From JANMCE01 sp031410595 (GTDB lineage Bacteria > Actinomycetota > Acidimicrobiia > Acidimicrobiales > Ilumatobacteraceae), in assembly GCA_031410595.1 (NCBI GenBank), contig JANNZM010000135.1, positions 22,305-86,304 on the forward strand: a DNA stretch of 64,000 bases. Reading direction: 5' to 3'. Positions 42,721 to 51,217 of this stretch are shown here, in pieces. The position numbers and the translations under genes were made by a program. Every line of letters begins with the position of its first letter. Position 1 is the stretch's first letter. The notes beneath the pieces are model-generated. The model ran no database searches. It was not told the origin of the DNA and saw only the letters and a list, made by a program, of their open reading frames with translations.

Positions 42721-42763
42721 CTGCCAGTACCCGGTGTCGAGAAGCGACATCGGCTACTGGCAG
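42721..42763. repeat. REP-like palindromic element, copy D
   Basis: CTGCCAGTACCCGGTGTCG - loop AGAAG - CGACATCGGCTACTGGCAG. Compared with copy C the outer arms are swapped on both sides (CTGGCAGTA/TACTGCCAG to CTGCCAGTA/TACTGGCAG), so pairing is preserved by paired changes. It is 28 bases upstream of the mutase start. Confidence 0.85.
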
Positions 42764-42790
42764 AACCGAGCACCGGCCTACCATACCGGG

Positions 42791-44377
42791 ATGGGAACTG
42801 AGGGGAAGCGTACCGACTCGGGCATTGAGGTGAAGCCGCTGTATTCGGCCGACGATCTGAAGGGATGGGATCCGGCCGCCAGGTTGGGCGATCCGGGCAA
42901 GCCGCCCTATACCCGCGGCGTCTATCCCACGATGCACCGCGGGCGATTGTGGACGATGCGCCAGTACGCCGGGTTCGGGTCGGCCGAGACGACGAACCAG
43001 CGGTTCAAGTTTTTGTTGCAGGCCGGGCAGACCGGATTGTCGTGTGCGTTCGATCTGCCGACGCAGATGGGGTACGACTCGGATCACCCTCGGGCCGAAG
43101 GTGAGGTCGGCAGGGTTGGTGTGGCCATCGATTCGATGGAGGACATGCGCCTGCTGCTGGCCGGGTTGCCGCTCGACAAAGTCACCACCAGCATGACCAT
43201 CAACTCCACGGCGGCGATCCTGCTGCTGATGTACGAGTTGGTGGCCGAGGATCAGGGCGTGGCGGGGAAGGATATCGCCGGCGGAACCATTCAGAACGAC
43301 CTGTTGAAGGAGTACATCGCCCGCGGTACCTACATCTATCCGCCCCGGCCCTCCATGCGGTTGATCACCGATATCTTCGCCTACTGCCAGGCGAACATCC
43401 CGCGCTGGAACACCATCAGCATCTCTGGCTATCACATCCGAGAAGCAGGCTCGACGGCGGTGCAGGAAATCGCCTTCACGATCGCGAACGGCATTGCGTA
43501 TGTCGACGCTGCGATTGCGGCCGGCCTCGATGTGGATGACTTTGCGCCGCGCCTGAGCTTCTTTTGGAACGCCCACAACAACCTGTTCGAAGAGGTGGCG
43601 AAGTATCGCGCCGCGCGGCGGATGTGGTTCACGATTATGACGGAGCGGTTCGGGGCGAAGAAGGAAGCATCCAAGCTGTTGCGCTTCCACACCCAGACCG
43701 GCGGCTCGACGCTCACCGCGCAGCAGCCCGAGATCAATATCGTGCGGGTGGCCATCCAGTCGATTGCCGCGGTCATGGGCGGCACGCAGAGTTTGCACAC
43801 CAATGGCTTCGACGAAGCGCTCGGACTACCCACTGAACACGCGGCCAAGATTGCACTCCGCACGCAACAGATCATCGGCTATGAGTCGGGCATCGTTGAT
43901 ACGCCCGACCCGTTAGGTGGCTCATACTTCGTCGAGTCCCTCACCGATGAGGTCGAGCGACTGGCGTGGGACTATCTCAAGCGCATCGATGAACTCGGGG
44001 GAGCGGTGGACGCCATCGAGCAGGGCTTCCAGATGGACGAGATCGAGCAGGCCGCCTACGAATACACCAAGTCGATCGATGACGACGAGCGCGTGATCGT
44101 GGCCGTCAACAAGTTCACCGAGCCCGAAGGCGTCGACCCCGTCGTGTTCCCCATCGACCCGGCGCTACAGCGCGACCAACTCGCCCGTCTCGCTGCCTAT
44201 AAGGCTCGCCGGAACGCCGCCGATGTAGCCGCCCGGCTGGCCGATGTCACTGCCGCTGCGCGTGGCACCGACAACTTGCTCATCCCCATGAAGGCTGCAC
44301 TGCGAGCCGACGCCACCCTCGGCGAAATCTCCGATGCCCTACGCTCGGTGTTCGGCGTCTATCACCCCTCCCGCTGA
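42791..44377 (+). CDS. Methylmalonyl-CoA mutase, large (catalytic) subunit, split type
   Basis: A 528-residue TIM-barrel catalytic subunit: TRGVYPTMHRGRLWTMRQYAGF, GLSCAFDLPTQMGYDSDHP, SISGYHIREAGSTAVQE and TQTGGSTLTAQQPEIN. It stops before any B12-binding domain (no D-x-H-x-x-G), so it is the archaeal/actinobacterial split form whose small cobalamin-binding subunit is encoded elsewhere. It isomerises methylmalonyl-CoA and succinyl-CoA; isobutyryl-CoA mutase-type specificity cannot be excluded. ATG at 42791 follows TACCAT closely. A 141-base gap separates it from the ATPase module. Confidence 0.9.
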   Translation: MGTEGKRTDSGIEVKPLYSADDLKGWDPAARLGDPGKPPYTRGVYPTMHRGRLWTMRQYAGFGSAETTNQRFKFLLQAGQTGLSCAFDLPTQMGYDSDHPRAEGEVGRVGVAIDSMEDMRLLLAGLPLDKVTTSMTINSTAAILLLMYELVAEDQGVAGKDIAGGTIQNDLLKEYIARGTYIYPPRPSMRLITDIFAYCQANIPRWNTISISGYHIREAGSTAVQEIAFTIANGIAYVDAAIAAGLDVDDFAPRLSFFWNAHNNLFEEVAKYRAARRMWFTIMTERFGAKKEASKLLRFHTQTGGSTLTAQQPEINIVRVAIQSIAAVMGGTQSLHTNGFDEALGLPTEHAAKIALRTQQIIGYESGIVDTPDPLGGSYFVESLTDEVERLAWDYLKRIDELGGAVDAIEQGFQMDEIEQAAYEYTKSIDDDERVIVAVNKFTEPEGVDPVVFPIDPALQRDQLARLAAYKARRNAADVAARLADVTAAARGTDNLLIPMKAALRADATLGEISDALRSVFGVYHPSR

Positions 44378-44518
44378 CCAAACCGCAGCGCTTGTTTGAA
44401 GGCTGGACCCAGGCTCGCCGACGATCATGTTGACGAATTCTTGAGGAAAGCTGGAGCGGTCGCGTCTTGGTTGACGGGACAGACGCTGGGAAGGTCGGTG
44501 CCGAGAATTCGAGAGACG

Positions 44519-47500
44519 ATGAGGCAGCGGCGGATGACTACGTTCCAAGCGGTTCAACAGGGCTTCGTCGACAGTCCGGTCGGCATGAGTTGGGTCTCGC
44601 GGGAGCAGAACGTGATGTTTCCGGCTGCGAGGGCTGAGGCCCTGCATGCACTGCTGCTCTGGCGGGTGCGGCTGTGGACCGACCTTGATGCTGCCGGAGC
44701 TGCCGCACATCGTCTGCATGCTGCGGCGCGGGACGCGGGTGTTGCCGAGTTACCACTGTCGGCCGGCATCTCTACGATTCCGGGTGACGCCATGGTGGAG
44801 GTGGAAATGCGGGCGGCTGAAGGTAAGCGCCTGCTCGAAGTCATTGCGCAGCTCCGCAAACTTGTTCGCAACGACCAGCAGTCGCTGAAAGCCGTCAAAG
44901 GTATGTTCAAGGCCAAGAAGATTGCCGCTCTCACGCATGACGTTGAGCAGCGCAAGCGGGACCTCGAGGCCGCTCGCGACGCAATGTCGAGGTGCGAGCA
45001 GCAAGGCTTGATTGCCGCGGCCGAAGTGCGTCGCAGCCTCCGTCGTCAGTTGGATGAGTCGAAGGCCGCGGTCGGTCATATCGAGCATTTCGGTGCACCG
45101 GACAGTCAGATGCCGTGGGAGCTGGCCCGCTGGAAGTCGTGGTCGGCAAGCGGCGAGGTGGCGGCCGATGAACTTCGCATCGGCACCCTCGGCGAGGGCG
45201 TGTCGGGCGACGTGCTTGACGCACCGTTGATGGTGCCGTTCATCGGCGGGGGACGACCCATCGTGCTGGCCAGTCAGGGTGAGGACCAGCATCGTCAGGC
45301 CGCTGCGCTCATGCAGTCGTTGGTGATCCGCACCATGACGATGTTCCCGCAGCAGGCTCGTTACACGCTGCTTGACCCGGCCGGAAACGGCCTGGCGTTT
45401 CCGATGGCCCGCAACGTGCCGAGAGCATCGGTGGGCACCGGTGATGTTCGTCGAGATCTTGATGAGGTCACTCGCGAAATCCAGCGAATCGTGCGCACCT
45501 ATCTTGATCCGAGTCGTCCGTCGTTCGAGGACCTTCCCGACGAGATGCGCTCGGCCGAGGACTACCACTTCGTGTTCGTGGCCGACTTCCCCAACGGCTA
45601 CGACCTGCGTGCCATCGAGGCCCTGCAGACCGTTGCCCGCACCGGTACGAAGGCCGGCGTGTATGTGATCGCCCACGTCAACAAGGACTGCGAACGCCGG
45701 ACGCTCGGTGACATCGACCGCTATGGCCTGGAGAATGCCTTGGTTGTTGACATGGCCGACACGCAGGTGCAGTTCGGCGATGTGGGTGGCACGCTCGTGT
45801 TCGACGAAGCGCCATCGGCCTCCCTGCAGGATGCCATCTTCACCCGCCTGAAGGCGGTGCCATCGCGTGACCTGCCCATTGCGTGGGATGACCTGAACGA
45901 TCTGCCGGAATCGGAGTGGTGGCAGGAGACGAGTGAGCAGTTGATCAGCGCGCCCATCGGTCGACATGGTGCGAGCGAGCAGCTAAACGTGTGGTTCGGC
46001 ACCGACCAGTGGCAGCAGCGCCCGTGCGTGCACGGCATTCTCGGTGCCATGCCCGGCGCGGGCAAGTCGACGCTGTTCCACAACCTCATCACGGCGCTGG
46101 CTGTGCGCTATAGCCCCGACGAGTTGCGGTTCCACCTCATCGACGGAAAGTTCGGGGTGGAGTTCCAGCCCTATGCCCGTCTGCCGCACGCGTCGGTGGT
46201 GTCGCTGCGAACGTCGCCCGCCATGTCGCGCAGCGTGCTGGCTGATGTGGTGGCCGAGATGGGCCGACGCAACGTGGTGTTCTCCAGGGCAGGCGTGGTT
46301 GATCTGCCGAGCTACCGTCGGCGCGGTCAGCCAGAGGGAAACATGCCCCGCATGCTGCTCGTGGTGGATGAGTACCAGCAGTTGTTCGACGGAGATCGTG
46401 ATGGCGAGGCCAGCGCGAACTTGCTGAGGCTTTCGCAGCAGGGGAGAAGCGCCGGTATCCACATGCTGCTGGCATCACAACGGTTCGACACCGCCGGCAT
46501 GCTGCACCGCGCCGACATCTTCGGCAACATGCATCTTCGTATCGCCATGCAGCTCGCGCAGGCCGACGCGTCGACGCTCACTGATTTCGGGTTAAAGGGT
46601 CGTCGCATGATCGCAGCTACCTGTGACCGGGTCGGGCGTCTGGTGATGAACGAAAGGGCCGGTGACGATGAGGCCAACGTGAGCGGCAAGGCCGGGCTGC
46701 TTGAGGCTGAACGTCGTGATGAGATCATCCGGGCGCTGGCCGATAAGGCAGTGCTGTGGTCGCAGGGTTCGTTTCGTGCACCCACCGTCGTGTTGCACGG
46801 ACAGGCGCAACCCGAACTGGTGGCGAACCCGCACGTGCAGGAATTCCTGATGGCCGGCTCATGGCCCGACGCTCAAACGCTCGAAGCGTTGGCCCGTGGC
46901 GCAACCAACCGGCGGGGCTTGGGCGTGTCGGATTGGCTGGCGGCTGAACGTCCGCTGGCGTTCTTCCTGGGTCAGGAATTCAACGTATGGGGTCACGCGT
47001 CGGTGGTGGTGCGTCGTCGTGCCGCTGAGCACCTGTTGATCGTGGGCGAGCAGCATGAAGCGCGCCAGGCCATGGTGGCGGCATCTCTGTTGAGCGCGGC
47101 GCTCATCGAAGCACCGTCTGGTCTTCGCCTTTGGGTGAATGATCGCAGCGTCGAGCGCACCCCGTGGAGCGATGCCCTCGCCACGACGGTCGGGTCGCTC
47201 AGCTCGCTCGGGTTCGACGTGCGTTTCGGCCGACAAGGCTCCGACTTGGCAGGACTGCTACGTGAGGCCGAGGCCGAGATGCATCGTCGTAGGGCGCTCT
47301 CGGAGGCTGCCTTGACCAATGAGCCCAGCATCATGTTGGTGCTGGCGCAGCCTGATCGGGTCGTGGCCCTCCAACGTGTGCCAGATGCCTTCGGCCGTAC
47401 CGACTCTGAACTCGGTACCTGCCTGCGCCAGATCCTGGCCCTCGGCTCGTCGCTGGGCATTCACGTGATCATGGCGGCTACATCGCTTGGTGTTCTGCGC

Positions 47501-47791
47501 AGTGTGCTGACCGACAAGGTGATTCAGACCGAGATCCGTCACCGGGTGGTGCTGCAGATGCCCGAGGACGACTCGTTCGTGCTCGTGCGGTCGGCGCAAG
47601 CCGCCCGGTTGCAGAGTGACGGTCAGCGACCGATCGCGGCCTTGGTATTCGACAGCCACCAACAGAGCGCGGTGCGGTTCAAGCCGTACTGCCTCACCTC
47701 GGGCGATGACACCGGCATCCGGCAGGCCGACACCGATCTGATCGGCCAGATCGTCGCCATCGCTCGACAGCTCGGTGGCCGTCTTGGCTGA
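44519..47791 (+). CDS. FtsK/EccC-like triple-ATPase-domain protein, module copy 1
   Basis: A 1090-residue soluble protein. Residues about 100-185 form a charged coiled coil. A degenerate ATPase-like domain follows (about 235-430, ASQGEDQHRQAAALMQ in place of a P-loop; FVFVADFPNGYD as Walker-B-like). The central domain is the active FtsK/SpoIIIE type: Walker A GAMPGAGKST (509-518, Lys516), Walker B MLLVVDEYQQLF (Asp617/Glu618), and LLASQR (Arg655). A third, degenerate domain is at about 820-1080. This D1-D2-D3 chain recalls EccC/EssC of type VII secretion, but there is no membrane segment and no FHA. Probably a hexameric motor for protein or DNA. ATG at 44519 has GAGAGA upstream and gives the same length as copy 2. 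Confidence 0.85.
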   Translation: MRQRRMTTFQAVQQGFVDSPVGMSWVSREQNVMFPAARAEALHALLLWRVRLWTDLDAAGAAAHRLHAAARDAGVAELPLSAGISTIPGDAMVEVEMRAAEGKRLLEVIAQLRKLVRNDQQSLKAVKGMFKAKKIAALTHDVEQRKRDLEAARDAMSRCEQQGLIAAAEVRRSLRRQLDESKAAVGHIEHFGAPDSQMPWELARWKSWSASGEVAADELRIGTLGEGVSGDVLDAPLMVPFIGGGRPIVLASQGEDQHRQAAALMQSLVIRTMTMFPQQARYTLLDPAGNGLAFPMARNVPRASVGTGDVRRDLDEVTREIQRIVRTYLDPSRPSFEDLPDEMRSAEDYHFVFVADFPNGYDLRAIEALQTVARTGTKAGVYVIAHVNKDCERRTLGDIDRYGLENALVVDMADTQVQFGDVGGTLVFDEAPSASLQDAIFTRLKAVPSRDLPIAWDDLNDLPESEWWQETSEQLISAPIGRHGASEQLNVWFGTDQWQQRPCVHGILGAMPGAGKSTLFHNLITALAVRYSPDELRFHLIDGKFGVEFQPYARLPHASVVSLRTSPAMSRSVLADVVAEMGRRNVVFSRAGVVDLPSYRRRGQPEGNMPRMLLVVDEYQQLFDGDRDGEASANLLRLSQQGRSAGIHMLLASQRFDTAGMLHRADIFGNMHLRIAMQLAQADASTLTDFGLKGRRMIAATCDRVGRLVMNERAGDDEANVSGKAGLLEAERRDEIIRALADKAVLWSQGSFRAPTVVLHGQAQPELVANPHVQEFLMAGSWPDAQTLEALARGATNRRGLGVSDWLAAERPLAFFLGQEFNVWGHASVVVRRRAAEHLLIVGEQHEARQAMVAASLLSAALIEAPSGLRLWVNDRSVERTPWSDALATTVGSLSSLGFDVRFGRQGSDLAGLLREAEAEMHRRRALSEAALTNEPSIMLVLAQPDRVVALQRVPDAFGRTDSELGTCLRQILALGSSLGIHVIMAATSLGVLRSVLTDKVIQTEIRHRVVLQMPEDDSFVLVRSAQAARLQSDGQRPIAALVFDSHQQSAVRFKPYCLTSGDDTGIRQADTDLIGQIVAIARQLGGRLG

Positions 47792-47816
47792 CATCTTCGT
47801 ACCCTCGTATCTCGAC

Positions 47817-48743
47817 ATGGAGCCCGATGCGAAAGCCTTGGCGCGCACCGTCATCATTGCCCAGGATCTGTGCGACGAACTGGACCGCTGGTCCGCCTAC
47901 GCCAGCGCCGCCGAATATGAGGCCGAGGTCACCGCCCGCCAGACGGGCGAGGCCGTGTCGCTGGCCGTTCGACACGCATCGTTTGTCAGCGATCTATTCC
48001 AGCGCAACGAACTGGACCTCACGGCAGTGGCAGCCATGGTCGAGGAAGCGGCTGAGGAAGCCAAGCACACCGTCGAACGTCTAGGATCCCGACGGTTAAG
48101 TTTGTTGCAAACGCAACAACTGGCCGAACAAGCGGTCGTGTCGTGGTCGGCGGCCTACGAGCAGGCCGAGCATGATCTGGCTTGCCTGCATCAAAGCCTC
48201 CGTCACGCCCGCCGACGGGAAGAACGGATCGCGTCGGCGACGGCGGAGACACCGTCGGGCTTCATGCGCTCACGAAAGAAGGTGCGGCTTGTCGGGTCCC
48301 CCGGCGATCGCGAGTTGGCCGAGGCTTCCGCTGCAGTTGCGCAGTATGCGGCCGAGATCGCTCCTGCGGAAAGGAGAGTCGAGCGCGCCGGTAGGTCTCG
48401 GACCACCGCTGAGACCGCCCGCAGCCTGGCCGAGCGCGCCGTAGCCGAGTTAGCCGAAGGCCGTGACGCAGCGGGAATGGCGAACGACTACGCCGCCAGT
48501 GCCCGACGGGCGTTGGCCAGCGCTCGCACGGCGTTGGCCGCTCAATCGTCAAGGGCCGAAACGATGATGCAAGAGTCCCGCCGCTCGGTCCGCCAGCTCG
48601 AATTGACCGGCCGACTGCTGGTTGCCGCGTCCTCCACCTACGACGACGCTCAACACCAGGCGTTCGACGCTCGTCGGGACATCGGCGACCACATCGAACT
48701 GCTGCGCAAGTACTACGGCCAGGCCGTTCATCGCCATGACTGA
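47817..48743 (+). CDS. Coiled-coil partner protein, module copy 1
   Basis: A 308-residue almost wholly helical protein, Ala/Glu/Arg-rich, with heptad stretches over most of its length (AAEEAKHTVERLGSRRLSLL; RERRVERAGRSRTTAETARS-like). It aligns with the copy-2 partner in DELDRWSAYASAAEYEA versus EELDRWSAYARAAEDEA, but otherwise has diverged. ATG chosen by that alignment; GTG at 47775, inside the ATPase stop region, would add 14 residues. No signal or membrane segment. Possibly a scaffold or adaptor for the ATPase. Confidence 0.75.
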   Translation: MEPDAKALARTVIIAQDLCDELDRWSAYASAAEYEAEVTARQTGEAVSLAVRHASFVSDLFQRNELDLTAVAAMVEEAAEEAKHTVERLGSRRLSLLQTQQLAEQAVVSWSAAYEQAEHDLACLHQSLRHARRREERIASATAETPSGFMRSRKKVRLVGSPGDRELAEASAAVAQYAAEIAPAERRVERAGRSRTTAETARSLAERAVAELAEGRDAAGMANDYAASARRALASARTALAAQSSRAETMMQESRRSVRQLELTGRLLVAASSTYDDAQHQAFDARRDIGDHIELLRKYYGQAVHRHD

Positions 48744-49137
48744 CGACGTCTACCGCCGGCTACGGGCGCAGACACTGCTGTTGTCCGCACTGCGAGCCGA
48801 AGCCAGCCTCACGGCTGATGACTATCTTCTCGCTGATGTTGAACGCATCCACCTGCGCTCGCATGACGACGCCGCCAGAGAGCTTCTGCGACGCCTGGAG
48901 GTCCAGTCAGAGGCCCAAGCAGCTGCGCTTGAGCACGCCGCCAACGTCCGGCGGCACTACGCCGATGCGCTGAACGGGCAGGCTCGTGCGGGCGTTGAAC
49001 TCGATCAGATCTTGTCGGCCACCGACGGCTGTCACGGCTACAACTCCACCGCCATGTATCGCGACGAAGCCAGTACCGACCAAGAACGTGAGGTTCTGCG
49101 TCTCCTGCAGGTGGCCACTCTGCAAATCGTCGGCTGA
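48736..49137 (+). CDS. Small helical partner protein, module copy 1
   Basis: A 133-residue helical protein overlapping the coiled-coil gene by eight bases. It aligns with the copy-2 protein at 56077: YRRLRAQTLLLSALRAEASL versus LNRLRAQTIVLSDLPTEVLG, DVERIHLRSHDDAARELLRRL versus EVERTHLRPLNEAAIDLLRR, and EREVLRLLQVATLQI versus ELAVLRLLHEAEQI. No WXG motif, no signal peptide. Function unknown. Confidence 0.75.
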   Translation: MTDDVYRRLRAQTLLLSALRAEASLTADDYLLADVERIHLRSHDDAARELLRRLEVQSEAQAAALEHAANVRRHYADALNGQARAGVELDQILSATDGCHGYNSTAMYRDEASTDQEREVLRLLQVATLQIVG

Positions 49138-49345
49138 CGGTTTCATCCCTGAGCGGGAGGAATCGTCGGGGTCACAGAGCGTGATTGCGCCTTGTTTGGC
49201 GGCGGTCCAGCTCAACGCGGCGGGTCGTGGTCTAAACGGCCCACGCGTGCAGAATATCGCCACATCCAGCCCTTCTTTGTCCGTTCTTGACCGTTTCTAG
49301 GCCAAACGATTCGGATTTCAAAAGCTCACGCGAAGTGCTTGAACT

Positions 49346-49365
49346 GTAATGAACCGCTTCATTAC
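49346..49365. promoter_or_regulatory. Perfect inverted repeat upstream of LPxTG-like gene
   Basis: GTAATGAA-CCGC-TTCATTAC, eight-base arms, 41 bases before the ATG at 49406 in an otherwise empty 268-base gap (49138-49405). GCATAGGT just downstream could be a -10, so the repeat would overlap the -35 region as a repressor operator. Inference from position and symmetry. Confidence 0.5.
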
Positions 49366-49405
49366 CCTGCATAGGTGAGTTGCGGATCTAGGCGGAGGTA
49401 AACGG

Positions 49406-50074
49406 ATGAAAGTATCTACGGCAGGCATTAAATTGATCGCATGCGGCGCTTTGGTGGCGTTTGGTCTCACGGTCGGCTCGGGCACGGCTCACGCCGCTCT
49501 CGTGCAGCCGACAGCTGACCAGTGCAAGTCGTACGCGCAGGAAGCTATCGATGAGGGTGAAGACGAGACGCTCGCTCAAGAGCTGGTCGAGCACGACCTT
49601 GATCCGAACGGCTGCCCGGCTGGCCCAGCCCCGGTACCCACTGCCGATTGCCAAGAAACCATCGACTACGACGGTGACTACGACTGCACGCCGGCGCCCG
49701 TTCCGACGCCGGTTCCCGATTGCCACGACACCATTGACTACGACGGTGACTACGACTGCACCGAGAAGCCGACCGTCGCAGCGGTAACTGACGACTCGTC
49801 AAGCAAACCCGCCGTATCGAGTACACCCGTCGCAGCCGTGCAGGGCGTGACAGTTTCCAACGCCGTTCCCGTCGCCGCAGCTGCTGTGACTCCGGCCAAG
49901 GCCGCAACCGCACCTGTACTCGCCGCCGCTGCGACCCCTGTCGCCACTGTGACCGTTAAGACGCTTCCCCGGACCGGTGGTGACGTCTCCGGAATCGTTC
50001 TGCTGGCCCTGGCTAGCTTCGGAATCGGTGGAGCCCTGCTGCGAGTCGATAAGCGTCGTCGCCGAACTGCGTGA
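49406..50074 (+). CDS. Secreted wall-anchored protein with LPRTG sorting signal
   Basis: A 222-residue exported protein. Signal peptide to about residue 31 (GSGTAHA), a Cys-bearing helical segment (DQCKSYAQEAIDEGED), two near-identical acidic repeats C-x4-IDYDGDYDC (around 78 and 102) that resemble D-x-D-G-D Ca2+ loops, a Val/Ala/Pro stalk, then LPRTGG at 187, a membrane helix and a KRRRR tail. That end is a class-E-like sortase signal; no sortase gene is in the window. AGGT/GGCGGAGGT ribosome site. It lies between the two ATPase modules with the LPKSG protein, suggesting a shared surface role. Confidence 0.85.
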   Translation: MKVSTAGIKLIACGALVAFGLTVGSGTAHAALVQPTADQCKSYAQEAIDEGEDETLAQELVEHDLDPNGCPAGPAPVPTADCQETIDYDGDYDCTPAPVPTPVPDCHDTIDYDGDYDCTEKPTVAAVTDDSSSKPAVSSTPVAAVQGVTVSNAVPVAAAAVTPAKAATAPVLAAAATPVATVTVKTLPRTGGDVSGIVLLALASFGIGGALLRVDKRRRRTA

Positions 50075-50095
50075 CCCTTCTGATTGAAGCCACGG

Positions 50096-50137
50096 CGCCC
50101 CCGATGCGGAAGCATCCGGGGGCGTTGGCTTTTATCT
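50096..50137 (+). terminator. Rho-independent terminator after the LPRTG gene
   Basis: CGCCCCCGATGC - GGAA - GCATCCGGGGGCG hairpin (one bulged G) followed by TTGGCTTTTA. It lies 22 bases after the stop and just before the convergent galE. Confidence 0.75.
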
Positions 50138-50144
50138 GGGGGCT

Positions 50145-51137
50145 TTACCGGGGTTCATCGCCGAAGCCGTCCAGATGGGTGGAATGCCACGTCCAGGCGC
50201 TCTGGATGATTTCGTCCAGACCGTAAACCGGAGTCCACCCCAGAACCTGCTTGGCCGCCGCGTTGTCGGCGAAGACCTGGATGGGGTCACCCGCACGACG
50301 TGGAGACAACGTCCGAGGAATACGCACGCCCGAAATGCGCTCGGTGGTGTCCAGTACCTCCCTCACCGACGAGCCGACGCCGGTGCCCAGATTGATGGCG
50401 ATAGTGGTTCCGCCATCTTCGAGATACCGCAACGCCAGCAGGTGGGCGGCGGCCAGATCGTCGACGTGGATGTAGTCGCGGATGGCTGTGCCATCGGGGG
50501 TGGGGTAATCGGTGCCGAACACTTCGACCGGCCCGCGTCGCTCCAGCGCGGCCTTCATCACGATGGGCACGAGGTTGAGGCTGAGCGTCCAGTCCTCGCC
50601 AATGCCACCCTCCATCGACGCCCCGGCCGCGTTGAAGTAGCGCAGGCTGACCGAGGTGACGTCGTGGCACCGGTCGTACCAGTGAAGGATCTTTTCGAAC
50701 ATCAGCTTCGACTCACCGTAGGGACTTTCCGGTCCGAGCGGCGCCTGCTCGTTCACCGGCACGACCTCAGGCGTGCCGTACACCGCGCATGTGGAGGAAA
50801 AGACGATACGCGTGACGCCGGCCGCGTACGCAGCGTGAAGCATCGCGTGCGCGTGGGCGACGTTGTTGTCGAAATAGCGTTCGGGTTGTTCCATCGATTC
50901 GCCCGCAGCTTTGTAGGCGGCGAAGTGGATGATGCTGTCGACGTCGTGGTCGGCAATGGTCTTGGTGATGAGCGATTGATCGGAGATGTCGCCCTTGACG
51001 AACGGAACGTCAGGGATCGCTTTGAGGTGTCCGTACTCAAGGCTGTCGAGCACCACGACATCCCGGCCGGCTTCTCGCAGGGCGCGCACGGTGTGGGAGC
51101 CGATGTAGCCGGCACCCCCGGTTACCAGTACAGCCAT
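50145..51137 (-). CDS. galE: UDP-glucose 4-epimerase, copy 2 (intact)
   Basis: A 330-residue GalE: GGAGYIGSH, SSTCAVYG, catalytic YGESK and an intact C-terminus ending THLDGFGDEPR. Very similar to copy 1 at 40099 over its whole common length, including the ribosome-site context (GAGGAG then ATCATGGC). ATG at 51137 is preferred over an in-frame start 33 bases upstream. It converts UDP-glucose and UDP-galactose and would feed surface polysaccharide made by the downstream cluster (inference). Confidence 0.93.
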   Translation of the reverse strand: MAVLVTGGAGYIGSHTVRALREAGRDVVVLDSLEYGHLKAIPDVPFVKGDISDQSLITKTIADHDVDSIIHFAAYKAAGESMEQPERYFDNNVAHAHAMLHAAYAAGVTRIVFSSTCAVYGTPEVVPVNEQAPLGPESPYGESKLMFEKILHWYDRCHDVTSVSLRYFNAAGASMEGGIGEDWTLSLNLVPIVMKAALERRGPVEVFGTDYPTPDGTAIRDYIHVDDLAAAHLLALRYLEDGGTTIAINLGTGVGSSVREVLDTTERISGVRIPRTLSPRRAGDPIQVFADNAAAKQVLGWTPVYGLDEIIQSAWTWHSTHLDGFGDEPR

Positions 51138-51217
51138 GATGTTCTCTCCTCGATCGAAATGACCCGCCACGGTACCAAGGGTGGCTTGGTGATGTCAGAG
51201 CGCTGTGGCGGAGAACT

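Noticed and set aside
42362..43798. Long minus-strand open frame of 478 codons
   Set aside because: It is antisense to the mutase gene; the protein has no domain pattern and the Arg/His/Gly-rich composition of a high-GC shadow frame. Only its last part overlaps the real beta-helix remnant.
44519..47791. Chromosomal DNA translocase FtsK
   Set aside because: No membrane domain, no gamma winged-helix domain and three ATPase-like domains instead of one.
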